Shown: positions 18,401 to 25,093 of the stretch, piece by piece | Layout of the letters: every line of letters begins with the position of its first letter | How positions within the stretch are numbered: position 1 is the stretch's first letter | Source of the DNA: an uncultured Eubacteriales bacterium | GTDB lineage: Bacteria; Bacillota; Clostridia; Oscillospirales; Oscillospiraceae | Length of the DNA: 34,663 nt | Direction of reading: 5' to 3' | Assembly (NCBI GenBank): GCA_905202605.1 | Contig: CAJKSU010000005.1 | Coordinates: 1-34,663 of the forward strand | Notes under the pieces: generated by a model | Database searches by the model: none | What the model was told of the DNA's origin: nothing | Seen by the model: only the letters and a program-made list of their open reading frames with translations | Position numbers and translations under genes: made by a program

Positions 18401-18996
18401 GTGCAGGCAATCTACTGGGGGCAGAGCAGTCCGGTCACATGGTTTCCGTAGGCTATGATATGTACCTCCGCCTCTTGGAGGAAGCCGTTCTGGAGAAAAA
18501 GGGAGAAGCCCCTGCAGTGGAAAAAACCTGCTCTGCAGACCTCAATGTCTCCGCCAACATCCCGGAGAATTATGTTGCTTCCGGGGAGCAGCGGATGGAT
18601 CTCTACCGCCGCATCGCCTCCATTCGTCAGGAAACCGACGCAGACGATGTGCTGGACGAAATCATTGATCGCTTTGGCGAGCCGCCGAAGCCCGTCATTG
18701 CTCTGGTGAATGTGGCTCTGCTGCGTTCCCGTGCCGCAGCACTGGGCATTCAAGACATCACGCAAAAGGGAAAGAATATTCTGTTCACCCTGCGCACCAT
18801 CGATTTTGGTGCAGTCAGCGGCATCTGTGCCGACCCGGAGTTAAAAAAACGTGTACTGTTCTCCGCCGGAGACAGTCCAAAGCTCACCCTCTCTCTGGTC
18901 AGCGGCGAGGATCCCATGAAAGTTGCCGAACAGTTCATACGGAAATATGCATCCTTCTGTACCCCGGCAGCAGCGAACGACACCGGCAATCCATAA
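15460..18996 (+). CDS. mfd: Transcription-repair coupling factor Mfd
   Basis: The 1178-residue ATPase removes RNA polymerase stalled at DNA lesions and recruits UvrA. Visible domains are an N-terminal UvrB-like part, a CarD-like RNA polymerase interaction domain (from about residue 500; LSPGDLVVHEAHGIGRF), the superfamily 2 translocase with Walker A GDVGFGKTE (from about 655), DEEQ (about 756) and SATPIPRTLNM, the relay helices, and a C-terminal TRCF domain. The ATG at 15460 follows AAAAGGAGG by seven bases; an in-frame start at 15424 lies inside the terminator stem and is rejected. There is no clear terminator after the stop. Confidence 0.97.
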   Translation: MHLLNTLLKALPEYQTLKERSEQNTPCAITGLSAIHRAHMTAALHQDTGRQVLVVCQDDLATARMAEDLSGFLGEKPPVLPTRELCLLGGTVSRGWEQQRLSMLYQLTQGGYPVLLASAEALSLRTMPPSVLGANTISLVVGGSYQLNALIQRLTALGYRRSTLVEGAGQFALRGGILDVYSPAAPAPVRVEFWGDELDSMGYFDVTSQRRTENLDQALLLPTAEVLPALHSGGSAGLADDIDNLLARQRRRKHKHEALMETLQRDADAIRSGTLFSVADRYAALIYPEFFCAMDYIAPETMVIFSDRMAVERTLDSHLDEMGQSLDALLQNGTLVGELCDFYHSFDELCNICRNRCVIYMDNFLSAAFPESLPPQELLSVTVKQLPSYGGSLDTAVSDLSHYQSTGFGVLVLCGAKHRAELLLESLENRGLTAQLCFPLTALPKPGQVLLTEGSLASGMEYPSLKIAILTEGQLTAQPRKRPGRRRKKAATNRQKLNTFTDLSPGDLVVHEAHGIGRFCGVEQMKLSGVVKDYIKIAYQGTDVLYVPATQLDMVAKYIGGGEDANIRLSRLGGDTWEKTKRKAKAAAQDLADGLIQLYAQRKRLPGYAFSPDCPWQAEFEDSFPYAETDDQLRCIDEIKADMESSTPMDRLLCGDVGFGKTEVALRAAMKCIMDGKQCAILVPTTVLAQQHYVTAKQRFSGFPVNIDVLSRFRTSAQQRATLHAMAEGTVDLIVGTHKLLQKSVRFKNLGLLIVDEEQRFGVSHKERLKELARGVDTLTLSATPIPRTLNMALSGLRDLSTIEEPPSDRYPVQTYVIEHDYDILVNAIRREVSRGGQVYYMHNRVDSIQQEAARLQKKLPEITFGIAHGKMNEEELSDVMQQMADGDIQVMICTTIIETGIDIPNVNTLIIEDADKLGLSQLHQLRGRVGRSNRHAYAYLTFRKGKVLSEVAEKRLGAIREFAEFGSGFKIAMRDLEIRGAGNLLGAEQSGHMVSVGYDMYLRLLEEAVLEKKGEAPAVEKTCSADLNVSANIPENYVASGEQRMDLYRRIASIRQETDADDVLDEIIDRFGEPPKPVIALVNVALLRSRAAALGIQDITQKGKNILFTLRTIDFGAVSGICADPELKKRVLFSAGDSPKLTLSLVSGEDPMKVAEQFIRKYASFCTPAAANDTGNP

Positions 18997-19037
18997 CCCG
19001 ACCTCACTGTTCTTTTCTGTAAAAAACACGAAAGCGA

Positions 19038-19066
19038 TTGCAAATGGCCTCAAAACACGGTATAAT
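19038..19066 (+). promoter_or_regulatory. Promoter of the VanW-domain gene
   Basis: TTGCAA (19038-19043), 17-base spacer, TATAAT (19061-19066), about 40 bases before the first possible start. Confidence 0.75.
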
Positions 19067-19106
19067 GTCATAAAATACGGCAGAATGACCATCTGCCTCA
19101 AGTAAG

Positions 19107-21209
19107 GTGGAGATTACAATCAGTCAAGCAAATAACGATAAGACGAAGGCTTCCGCCGGAAAGTCCGCCGGAAAGTCCTCTGCACATACCGCCCGTGAGC
19201 GTTCCGCCTCCGGTCAACGTTCTGCTGCTCAGCGCCCCGCCTCCGGTCAGCGGCCCAATGGGCAGCAGCGGCCCAATGGGCAGCGTCCCAATGGGCAGCG
19301 TCCCAATGGACAGCGTCCCAATGGACAGCGTCCCAACGGGCAGCGCCCCAACGGGCAGCGTCCCAACGGGCAGCGCCCCAGCAGTGCAGCCGCGGCAGCC
19401 GCACATAAAAAGAAGAAAAAGCGCGTCAATCCCGCGCTGATCGTTCTCATTGTGGCACTGGTGCTTGCCATCGCTGTGTTCGCCGGCCTTGGCATTTACG
19501 CCATGCGCTATGCCAACTACGACAAGATTCTCCCCAATGTTTACGTTGCCGGGGTCGATGTGGGCGGTATGACCAAGGATGAGGCGAAGTCCGCCATTGA
19601 AGAAGCCCTGTCCGAAACCACACAGCAGAGTCTCAACGTCAATCTGCCCGATCAGACGCTGACCTTTACCCCGAAACAGGATACGGTGCTTGTGGACGTG
19701 GATCAGGCAGTTGATGCAGCCTACAGCTATGGGCGCAACAGCTCCAACCCCTTTGCCATGTCCCGTGCCATTAAAGCAGCTCAGCGGCATAGAAATGACA
19801 TTGACATTTCCACGGCAGTTCAGGTGGATACTACCTATATTCAGGATCTCATTGATACTACCGCCGCCGAGGTTTCCACCGAGTTGGTGGAATCCACTGT
19901 GGATACCGATACCGATACCCATACCATCACTGTCACCATCGGCACCCCCGGCAAAGAGCTGGACACGGAAACGCTGTACAATCTGGTGACCAATGCCTTT
20001 ACCAACAGCGACTACAGCGACATTGACTTTGACTACACCATGACCTATCCGGCTACCGTTGTGCTTGACAAGCTCTATGAGCAGCTGACCACTGAACCGG
20101 AGAATGCCGAATATGACCCCGACACCGGCGATGTTTCCGAGGCAGTGGTGGGCTATACTCCCGCTACCGCACTGGATGAGGCCAATCAGGAGCTGGCGAC
20201 AGCCGCTCCCGGTGATACTCTGACCTTTACCTTTGATGAAACTCAGCCCGAGATCAGCAAGGAGCAGCTGGAATCCGTACTGTTCGCCGACACCCTTTAC
20301 TCCTTTGGCTCCGTCTATGACGCATCCGCCGGCGGCCGTACCACCAACCTGCGTCTGGCCTGCGAAGCCATCAACGGCACCGTGCTCCAGCCCGGTGAAA
20401 CCTTCTCCTTCAATGATGTAGTTGGCGAACGAACCGCGGAGAAGGGCTACAAAGAAGGCGTTATCTACATCTCCGGCAGCTCTGAGCCTGCGCTGGGCGG
20501 CGGCATCTGCCAGGTAGCCTCTACCATCTACTACTGCGCCATGTACGCCGATCTGGAGATTGTTCACAGGGAGCCGCATATGTTCTTCGTTACCTATGTT
20601 CCCGGCGGTCTGGACGCCACCGTATACTGGGGCAGCGTAGACTTCCAGTTCAAGAACAGCACCAACTACCCCCTGCGCATTGACGCAGAGGTGTCCGGCG
20701 GTAAGGTCAACATTGCGCTGGTCGGTACCGATGAAAACCATTATACTGTCAAGATTGTCAGTGAAAAGGTTGCCACCGAGCCGTTCCAGACGCTCACTAA
20801 GGACGGCACCGGTAGCTATCAGAGCGGTTACACCGGCTACACCTATGTGATCACCCGGTATGTCTATGACAGCGACGGCAATCTGGTACGTACTGATACC
20901 ACCGAGGATCTGGACAAGCTAGGCGGCCTCGGCACCAGCAAGTATAGTAAGCGTGACCAGATCAGCTACACCGGCAGTACCGGTGGCGGCACGCCTACCT
21001 ATACGCCGACTACTGAGACGCCCACAGAAACGCCAACCCCAGCTACCCCCAGTACAGAGCCGACAGCAACTCCGACCGCAACTCCGGCGCCTGCAACGCC
21101 GACGCCTGATCCGGTCACTCCGGCTCCGGTTACTCCGGCTCCGGTTACTCCCGCTCCGGTTGAGCCGGTTACGCCTGTAGAACCGGTGCAGCCCGGTACT
21201 GGCGAATAG
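19107..21209 (+). CDS. VanW-domain membrane protein with repeat-rich N-terminus
   Basis: Up to 700 residues. The N-terminal about 105 residues are cytoplasmic by the positive-inside rule: very basic, with eight copies of a pentapeptide RPNGQ (about 49-91) and a Lys cluster. One membrane helix (about 109-133) follows. The outer part has a peptidoglycan-binding-like region (VYVAGVDVGGMTKDEAKSAIEEAL) and a VanW domain (about 414-530; QPGETFSFNDVVGERT, GGGICQVASTIY). The Thr/Pro-rich tail (from about 625) probably spans the wall. VanW proteins are linked to cell-wall function, but their activity is not established. The start is uncertain: GTG 19107 overlaps the Shine-Dalgarno-like AAGGTGGAG, while the best-spaced codon after it is ATC at 19119. 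Confidence 0.85.
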   Translation: MEITISQANNDKTKASAGKSAGKSSAHTARERSASGQRSAAQRPASGQRPNGQQRPNGQRPNGQRPNGQRPNGQRPNGQRPNGQRPNGQRPSSAAAAAAHKKKKKRVNPALIVLIVALVLAIAVFAGLGIYAMRYANYDKILPNVYVAGVDVGGMTKDEAKSAIEEALSETTQQSLNVNLPDQTLTFTPKQDTVLVDVDQAVDAAYSYGRNSSNPFAMSRAIKAAQRHRNDIDISTAVQVDTTYIQDLIDTTAAEVSTELVESTVDTDTDTHTITVTIGTPGKELDTETLYNLVTNAFTNSDYSDIDFDYTMTYPATVVLDKLYEQLTTEPENAEYDPDTGDVSEAVVGYTPATALDEANQELATAAPGDTLTFTFDETQPEISKEQLESVLFADTLYSFGSVYDASAGGRTTNLRLACEAINGTVLQPGETFSFNDVVGERTAEKGYKEGVIYISGSSEPALGGGICQVASTIYYCAMYADLEIVHREPHMFFVTYVPGGLDATVYWGSVDFQFKNSTNYPLRIDAEVSGGKVNIALVGTDENHYTVKIVSEKVATEPFQTLTKDGTGSYQSGYTGYTYVITRYVYDSDGNLVRTDTTEDLDKLGGLGTSKYSKRDQISYTGSTGGGTPTYTPTTETPTETPTPATPSTEPTATPTATPAPATPTPDPVTPAPVTPAPVTPAPVEPVTPVEPVQPGTGE
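19251..19376 (+). repeat. 15-base tandem repeat coding RPNGQ
   Basis: Eight units of CGNCCCAAYGGRCAG. A 3-base CAG insertion separates units one and two. Neighbouring units are nearly identical at the DNA level, as expected for a repeat that expands and contracts in frame. Confidence 0.95.
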
Positions 21210-21219
21210 TAAGAACGTC

Positions 21220-21257
21220 AGGCTGCCGTCTGCCCGGTGGGCAGGCGGCAGCCTTTT
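21220..21257 (+). terminator. Terminator of the VanW-domain gene
   Basis: A 16-bp stem with one T-G wobble (arms 21220-21235 and 21239-21254), followed by TTT. Confidence 0.85.
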
Positions 21258-21278
21258 ACTGATTGATTCAGATTCTGA

Positions 21279-21319
21279 TTGATGGTGCGAAGTAGACGAG
21301 CTATCGTTCAATGATTGAA
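21279..21319 (+). promoter_or_regulatory. Candidate promoter and operator of the MarR gene
   Basis: TTGATG (21279-21284), 17-base spacer, TATCGT (21302-21307) is a weak promoter match. It is followed at once by the palindrome TTCAAT-G-ATTGAA (21307-21319), a possible autoregulatory MarR site over the start point. Confidence 0.35.
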
Positions 21320-21346
21320 AACGGCAAACAGAGGGAGGACGCATCC

Positions 21347-21817
21347 ATGGATCTCACCAAACGACAGATTACAAAAATAGCGCGGGAGGCCTCCAAGCTT
21401 GCAGGACGATTGCTGCGAGATCAGGGAGTTGGCACCGCAGAATTTGACGTGATCCACGTGATCCGAAAGAATCCGGGCATCACCCAGGCGGGGATTCGAG
21501 AGGTTTTAGCCATCGACAAAGGTGCGCTGGCTCGTCAGATTGCCAGTCTGGAAGCAAAGGGGTTCCTGATGCGCAGAGATAATCCTCAGGATCGCCGCAG
21601 TCAACTCCTCTATGCCACCGATAAGGCCGACCAGTTGAAAAGCTCCAAGGCTTATATCGAAAGCACCTATTACGCATGGCTGCTGGATGGCTTACCGCCT
21701 CAGGAGCGGCAGCAGTTTGCCCAGCTTCTGGACGTGATTTATCACCGCTCCAAGGAGGAGAGCAAAGCAGGCTTTGCCGAGGTGTTGTCCCTGCTGGAGC
21801 AGCATCCAAAGGAATAA
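21347..21817 (+). CDS. MarR family transcriptional regulator
   Basis: The 156-residue protein has the MarR winged helix-turn-helix: a dimerisation helix at the N-terminus, recognition region ITQAGIREVLAIDKGALARQIASLEAKGFL, and wing RRDNPQDRRSQLLYAT with the conserved Asp-Arg-Arg. MarR proteins usually repress their own gene and a neighbouring efflux or stress gene; no such gene is adjacent on this strand. The ATG at 21347 follows GAGGGAGG by eight bases; an upstream in-frame ATG at 21311 lacks a binding site and lies in the candidate operator. A terminator follows directly. Confidence 0.88.
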   Translation: MDLTKRQITKIAREASKLAGRLLRDQGVGTAEFDVIHVIRKNPGITQAGIREVLAIDKGALARQIASLEAKGFLMRRDNPQDRRSQLLYATDKADQLKSSKAYIESTYYAWLLDGLPPQERQQFAQLLDVIYHRSKEESKAGFAEVLSLLEQHPKE

Positions 21818-21825
21818 AAACCATA

Positions 21826-21865
21826 CCGCCCCGCTGCATCATAGTGCTTGCAGCGGGGCGGTTTT
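21826..21865. terminator. Convergent terminator (MarR gene / dehydrogenase gene)
   Basis: Perfect 13-bp stem CCGCCCCGCTGCA / TGCAGCGGGGCGG, followed on the plus strand by TTTTCTG. On the minus strand the stem is followed by TATGGTTTTT, so it may act in both directions. Confidence 0.85.
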
Positions 21866-21873
21866 CTGATGAT

Positions 21874-22815
21874 TTACCGGTACTTGTAGAAGCCCTCTCC
21901 GGCGTTTACCCCGGTTTTTCCCTTGTCAAGGTACACTTCCTTGAGCATCTTTGCGAGCTTGCCATGGAGCGACGTAGGATCCCCTGCGTCCGGGTAATTT
22001 GCAATGATGTTGTAGGCTGTGGTGATTCCTACAATATCCAGAATGCGAAACGGTCCCATAGGGGCGCCGGTAGACAGCATCCATGTCTTATCAATGGTTT
22101 CCACATCTGCAATTCCATCCGCCAGCAGCTCCTGCGCAGACATCAGGAATGGCACCAGCATGGAATTGAGGATGTACCCCGCCTTCTCCTTGTGAAGCCG
22201 CATGGGAATCATGCCCATTTCCGCTGCAAAGGCCGCAACGGCCTCATAGGCCTCCGACGCAGTACCGCTGTGTCCCATTACCTCTGCAATGTTCTGCGCC
22301 CAGATATTGTTGGCAAAATGCAGTGATAGGAATTTCTCCGGACGTCCTGTAGCATCCGCCAGCATGCTGGGCAGTAGTGTGCTGGAGTTGGTCACAAGAA
22401 TCGTTTTCTCCGGCAGCAGCGGCTGGAGCTGGGCGAAGAATGCCCTTTTCGCCTCCGGCTGCTCTGCCAGTGCTTCGATCACCAGATCGGCATCCGCCAC
22501 CGCCGCCGCCAGCTCTGTCTCATAGTGGAAGCCTGTAAAGGCCTCGTCCGCCCGCTTCAGCAGTGCGTCATAGTCCGCCTGCTCCGGATCCTGATTCAGC
22601 ACCAGTCCACGGCTTACGGGTCTTGCGCCGTTTTTCGCCGCTTCCAGCTCCGTGTGATAAATGCCGTGGAGCCGCTGCACCTTCGGTTTTGCCCGCTCCA
22701 CGGAAGCCTCGCTGCGGAGATAGGTGATCACATGGAAGCCGGCATAGGCGCACTGATATGCGATCTGGCTGCCCAACACACCGCCGCCGACAACTACTAC
22801 ATTCTGAATTAGCAT
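21874..22815 (-). CDS. 3-hydroxyacyl-CoA dehydrogenase-like NAD(P)-dependent protein
   Basis: This 314-residue protein has the Rossmann fold (VVVVGGGVLGSQIA) and the C-terminal helical domain of the 3-hydroxyacyl-CoA dehydrogenase superfamily. The catalytic region reads HFANNIWAQNIAEVMGH, with the catalytic His and Glu kept, rather than the HFFNPxPxM of classical beta-hydroxybutyryl-CoA dehydrogenases. At the end of the second strand the acidic residue that normally binds the NAD ribose is replaced (VITYLRS), so NADP could be preferred. None of the usual partner genes (crotonase, thiolase, acyl-CoA dehydrogenase) is adjacent, so the substrate is uncertain. AGGA precedes the ATG at 22815 by eight bases. 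The longer frame upstream crosses the promoter and is not used. Confidence 0.82.
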   Translation of the reverse strand: MLIQNVVVVGGGVLGSQIAYQCAYAGFHVITYLRSEASVERAKPKVQRLHGIYHTELEAAKNGARPVSRGLVLNQDPEQADYDALLKRADEAFTGFHYETELAAAVADADLVIEALAEQPEAKRAFFAQLQPLLPEKTILVTNSSTLLPSMLADATGRPEKFLSLHFANNIWAQNIAEVMGHSGTASEAYEAVAAFAAEMGMIPMRLHKEKAGYILNSMLVPFLMSAQELLADGIADVETIDKTWMLSTGAPMGPFRILDIVGITTAYNIIANYPDAGDPTSLHGKLAKMLKEVYLDKGKTGVNAGEGFYKYR

Positions 22816-22918
22816 ATTGGAATCCTCCGTTTCATCCGAAGCAGCTCTGCCCTCCGGAGCATCATTCTTTCTGTAAAGCAGGCTGCTGACACATTCAGCT
22901 TTCCGGTTTCTGATTCTC

Positions 22919-22927
22919 ATTATACCA
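22919..22927 (-). promoter_or_regulatory. Extended -10 promoter of the dehydrogenase gene
   Basis: TGGTATAAT on the minus strand, about 105 bases upstream of the ATG. No good -35 box is visible. Confidence 0.5.
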
Positions 22928-22995
22928 TGACACCCGGAAAACGCTTTGTGCAGATTGTCGAAACTACAGGAATTCCTTGCACATTTTGACAGGCG

Positions 22996-23035
22996 AAAGA
23001 AAACAGTGCCCGGAAGCTGTTCGCTTCCGGGCACT
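22996..23035 (-). terminator. Terminator downstream of the small orphan gene
   Basis: Perfect 13-bp stem AGTGCCCGGAAGC / GCTTCCGGGCACT with a 5-base loop, followed on the minus strand by GTTTTCTTTC. It would end transcripts from 23133-23351. Confidence 0.8.
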
Positions 23036-23072
23036 CAGCGTGTCAAAAAAGTATTTTTGCCCCGCTGAGCTG

Positions 23073-23097
23073 CGGATTTTTGAACTTCAAAAATCCG
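23073..23097. repeat. Perfect inverted repeat
   Basis: CGGATTTTTGAA and its exact complement flank a single base. The function is unknown; it lies between the orphan gene and its terminator. It may be a second hairpin of the 3' region or a small mobile-element footprint. Confidence 0.6.
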
Positions 23098-23132
23098 TTT
23101 GATTGAATGCGAAGGGCGGGCCTTGCCCCCCT

Positions 23133-23351
23133 TCACTCTTCCCCCTGCTGCTCTATCACATAGCTCTCTGCGAAGTTCTTGTTGCCGGGCCAGTGGGTCA
23201 CCACAATGGCGTCCCGCTGTTCCTGCGTCAGCGGCTCAATCATCCAGTCAAAGCATTCGCCGCTGGTGCGGGCAAACTGCATCACCAGCTTGGGATTGGA
23301 GCGGTTGTTGCTGCGCAGCTGCCAATCGTTAAGGAATTCAATCTCATCCAC
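23133..23351 (-). CDS. Small protein of unknown function
   Basis: The 72-residue protein starts at a GTG that follows GAGGGG by eight bases. It is soluble, acidic, and contains four Trp and Tyr residues and the segment REAxVVTHWPGNKNF-like (actual: RDAIVVTHWPGNKNF). There is no signal peptide and no membrane segment. I do not recognise a family. The ribosome binding site, plausible composition and downstream terminator support a real gene. It is divergent from spoIIP. Confidence 0.55.
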   Translation of the reverse strand: MDEIEFLNDWQLRSNNRSNPKLVMQFARTSGECFDWMIEPLTQEQRDAIVVTHWPGNKNFAESYVIEQQGEE

Positions 23352-23421
23352 ATGAGGAACCCCTCGCTCCGCAAGAAATTTAGATTTGTGTTCAGGTGTA
23401 TGTAAAAATGCAGCTGCCGGG

Positions 23422-23449
23422 TTCTATTTTTTATCTCGGCACATATACT
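23422..23449 (+). promoter_or_regulatory. Possible sigma-E promoter of spoIIP
   Basis: TTCTATT (23422-23428), 13-base spacer, CATATACT (23442-23449) resembles mother-cell sigma-E promoters, and spoIIP belongs to that regulon in Bacillus. The leader would be only about ten bases, which is very short, so this is tentative. Confidence 0.3.
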
Positions 23450-23466
23450 GTCTTGAGGTGGTACAT

Positions 23467-24546
23467 ATGAAACAGGGTTCTGCAATGCTGGCAGCCGGAC
23501 TCTTGCTGCTGGGCGCCGTGGGGCTTCTGACCAAAACAGACGGCGCACTGTCTCCCCAGCGGGGGCAGAGCGTTTCCTTATGGCTGTCTGAGACGCAGCT
23601 GGGCAACGTGGCGGCTCCTGCCGTTTTATCTGAGTCCGCCCCCGCTCCTTCCGTTTCCGACGACGCCGCAGACTCCGCTCCCGTCATAGAGGCCGGCAGC
23701 AGCGCCGAAGCACCCGCTGCCCAGCCTGTTCCGGTCACTACGGTACAGGAGGCGTGGGATGAGGATCAGCGTCAGCACGAAACGCTGCCCCCGGCTCCTT
23801 CTCCCTTGACTGTGGACGAGAACATCTCTCTGGAGATCCGGAATGAGACAAACTATGCCATTGACTTCACCCAGCTCCCTGCCCTGCCCTCAGATCTGGA
23901 CTTTGCCTCCTCAGAGCCGGTGATCCTGTTGATGCACACCCATGGCTCCGAGAGTTATACCGATTCGGACGTCTCCGGCTACCGCACGCAGGATCCGGAA
24001 AAAAGCGTCATCGCCGTTGCCGAAGCCATGAAATCCGTGCTGGAGCAACGGGGCTATGCGGTGATTCACGACACCACCATCTGTGATGAGCCGGACTTCA
24101 ACCACGCCTATACCGTCTCCCGGCAGGTGATCCAGCGCAATCTGGAGGCGTATCCCTCCATCGCTCTGGTATTGGACATTCATCGGGATGCGGTAGAGGA
24201 TGAAAACGGCGACCAGATGCGCATGACCTGCACCATAGATGGGCAGGACGCTGCCCAGCTTATGTTGGTAGTGGGAACAGATGCAGGCGGCCTCGACCAT
24301 CCCAACTGGCAGGAAAATCTCAGCCTCGCCGCTGTTTTGCAGGCCAGAATAACCAGCAGTGCCTCCGGTATGATGCGTCCGATCAATTTAAGGCAGGAGC
24401 GCTTTAATCAGGATCTCGCCCCCATGGATCTTCTGGTGGAGGTGGGTGCCTCCGGCAACACGCTGACAGAAGCAATCCGTTCCGGCAGTTTTTTTGCAGA
24501 TGCTCTAGCGGATGTTCTGGATGCGTACTGCGGTAAAAGTTCATAA
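23467..24546 (+). CDS. spoIIP: Stage II sporulation protein P
   Basis: The 359-residue protein has an N-terminal membrane anchor (MLAAGLLLLGAVGLL), a Ser/Ala/Pro-rich spacer, and the SpoIIP peptidoglycan hydrolase domain (from about residue 150) with the metal-site motifs LMHTHGSESY and LDIHRDAV and a late Glu in LLVEVGASGNT. In the known DMP complex (SpoIID, SpoIIM, SpoIIP) it cuts septal wall during engulfment of the forespore. Its presence indicates an endospore former. The ATG at 23467 follows GAGGTGG by five bases. No gpr or spoIID/M gene is adjacent. Confidence 0.92.
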   Translation: MKQGSAMLAAGLLLLGAVGLLTKTDGALSPQRGQSVSLWLSETQLGNVAAPAVLSESAPAPSVSDDAADSAPVIEAGSSAEAPAAQPVPVTTVQEAWDEDQRQHETLPPAPSPLTVDENISLEIRNETNYAIDFTQLPALPSDLDFASSEPVILLMHTHGSESYTDSDVSGYRTQDPEKSVIAVAEAMKSVLEQRGYAVIHDTTICDEPDFNHAYTVSRQVIQRNLEAYPSIALVLDIHRDAVEDENGDQMRMTCTIDGQDAAQLMLVVGTDAGGLDHPNWQENLSLAAVLQARITSSASGMMRPINLRQERFNQDLAPMDLLVEVGASGNTLTEAIRSGSFFADALADVLDAYCGKSS

Positions 24547-24587
24547 ACTTCGCGTTGGAAATTCTACACTTTGACCAAAACTATCTG

Positions 24588-24617
24588 TTGACGAACCCCG
24601 TCTCTTTGTGGTATATT
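24588..24617 (+). promoter_or_regulatory. Promoter of the small membrane-protein gene
   Basis: TTGACG (24588-24593), 18-base spacer, TATATT (24612-24617). Confidence 0.65.
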
Positions 24618-24667
24618 TACTTTAACAAAACAAGCCAAAAGGGTTTGAGTTTTAGGGGGTATCTTTT

Positions 24668-24991
24668 GTGGATAATAGTTTTGACAAGTTGAACAGTCAG
24701 TTCGCTGACAAAGCCAGAGGTGGCTTCAAATATTGGTTCTGGCTGGTTTGGTCCTATGCATTCGCTATTCTGGGTGTTGCACTCGGCGTATATGCGCTGC
24801 TGCCCGGCAACAACCGTTACCTTTCCCTGCTGACGTTGCTGTGTGGTGCGTTTGGTGCGCAGGCCAACGCATGGTCCAAGGGTACTCAGGCTCGGAATAA
24901 GCCTCTGCTGATCAGCTTTATTGCAAACCTCGTTGTTGTTGTGTTTGCCTGCATCATCCTGTACATCATCCTTCCCTATGTGAAGGGCTGA
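24668..24991 (+). CDS. Small integral membrane protein of unknown function
   Basis: The 107-residue protein has three predicted membrane helices (about residues 24-43, 51-66 and 82-103) and a short charged N-terminus. The GTG start follows AGGGGG by eight bases. It has its own promoter and a strong terminator, so it is a single-gene unit. I recognise no family. Confidence 0.75.
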   Translation: MDNSFDKLNSQFADKARGGFKYWFWLVWSYAFAILGVALGVYALLPGNNRYLSLLTLLCGAFGAQANAWSKGTQARNKPLLISFIANLVVVVFACIILYIILPYVKG

Positions 24992-25008
24992 TCTGTTTCA
25001 GCATCCTA

Positions 25009-25034
25009 AGCCGCCCTTCTGGGCGGCTTTTTAT
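25009..25034 (+). terminator. Terminator of the small membrane-protein gene
   Basis: AGCCGCCC-TTCT-GGGCGGCT followed by TTTTATTTC. Confidence 0.9.
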
Positions 25035-25043
25035 TTCTGTGGG

Positions 25044-25072
25044 TTGTTATCTTCGCCCGCAGCATGTACAAT
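25044..25072 (+). promoter_or_regulatory. Promoter of the cardiolipin synthase gene
   Basis: TTGTTA (25044-25049), 17-base spacer, TACAAT (25067-25072). The in-frame ATG at 25064 lies inside this promoter, so the downstream GTG is the better start. Confidence 0.65.
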
Positions 25073-25093
25073 GTGGACGAAGGGGGAACATCT

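Noticed and set aside
19107..19380. CRISPR-like repeat signal
   Set aside because: The repeat unit is 15 bases, directly adjacent and in frame, with no spacers; it is a coding tandem repeat.
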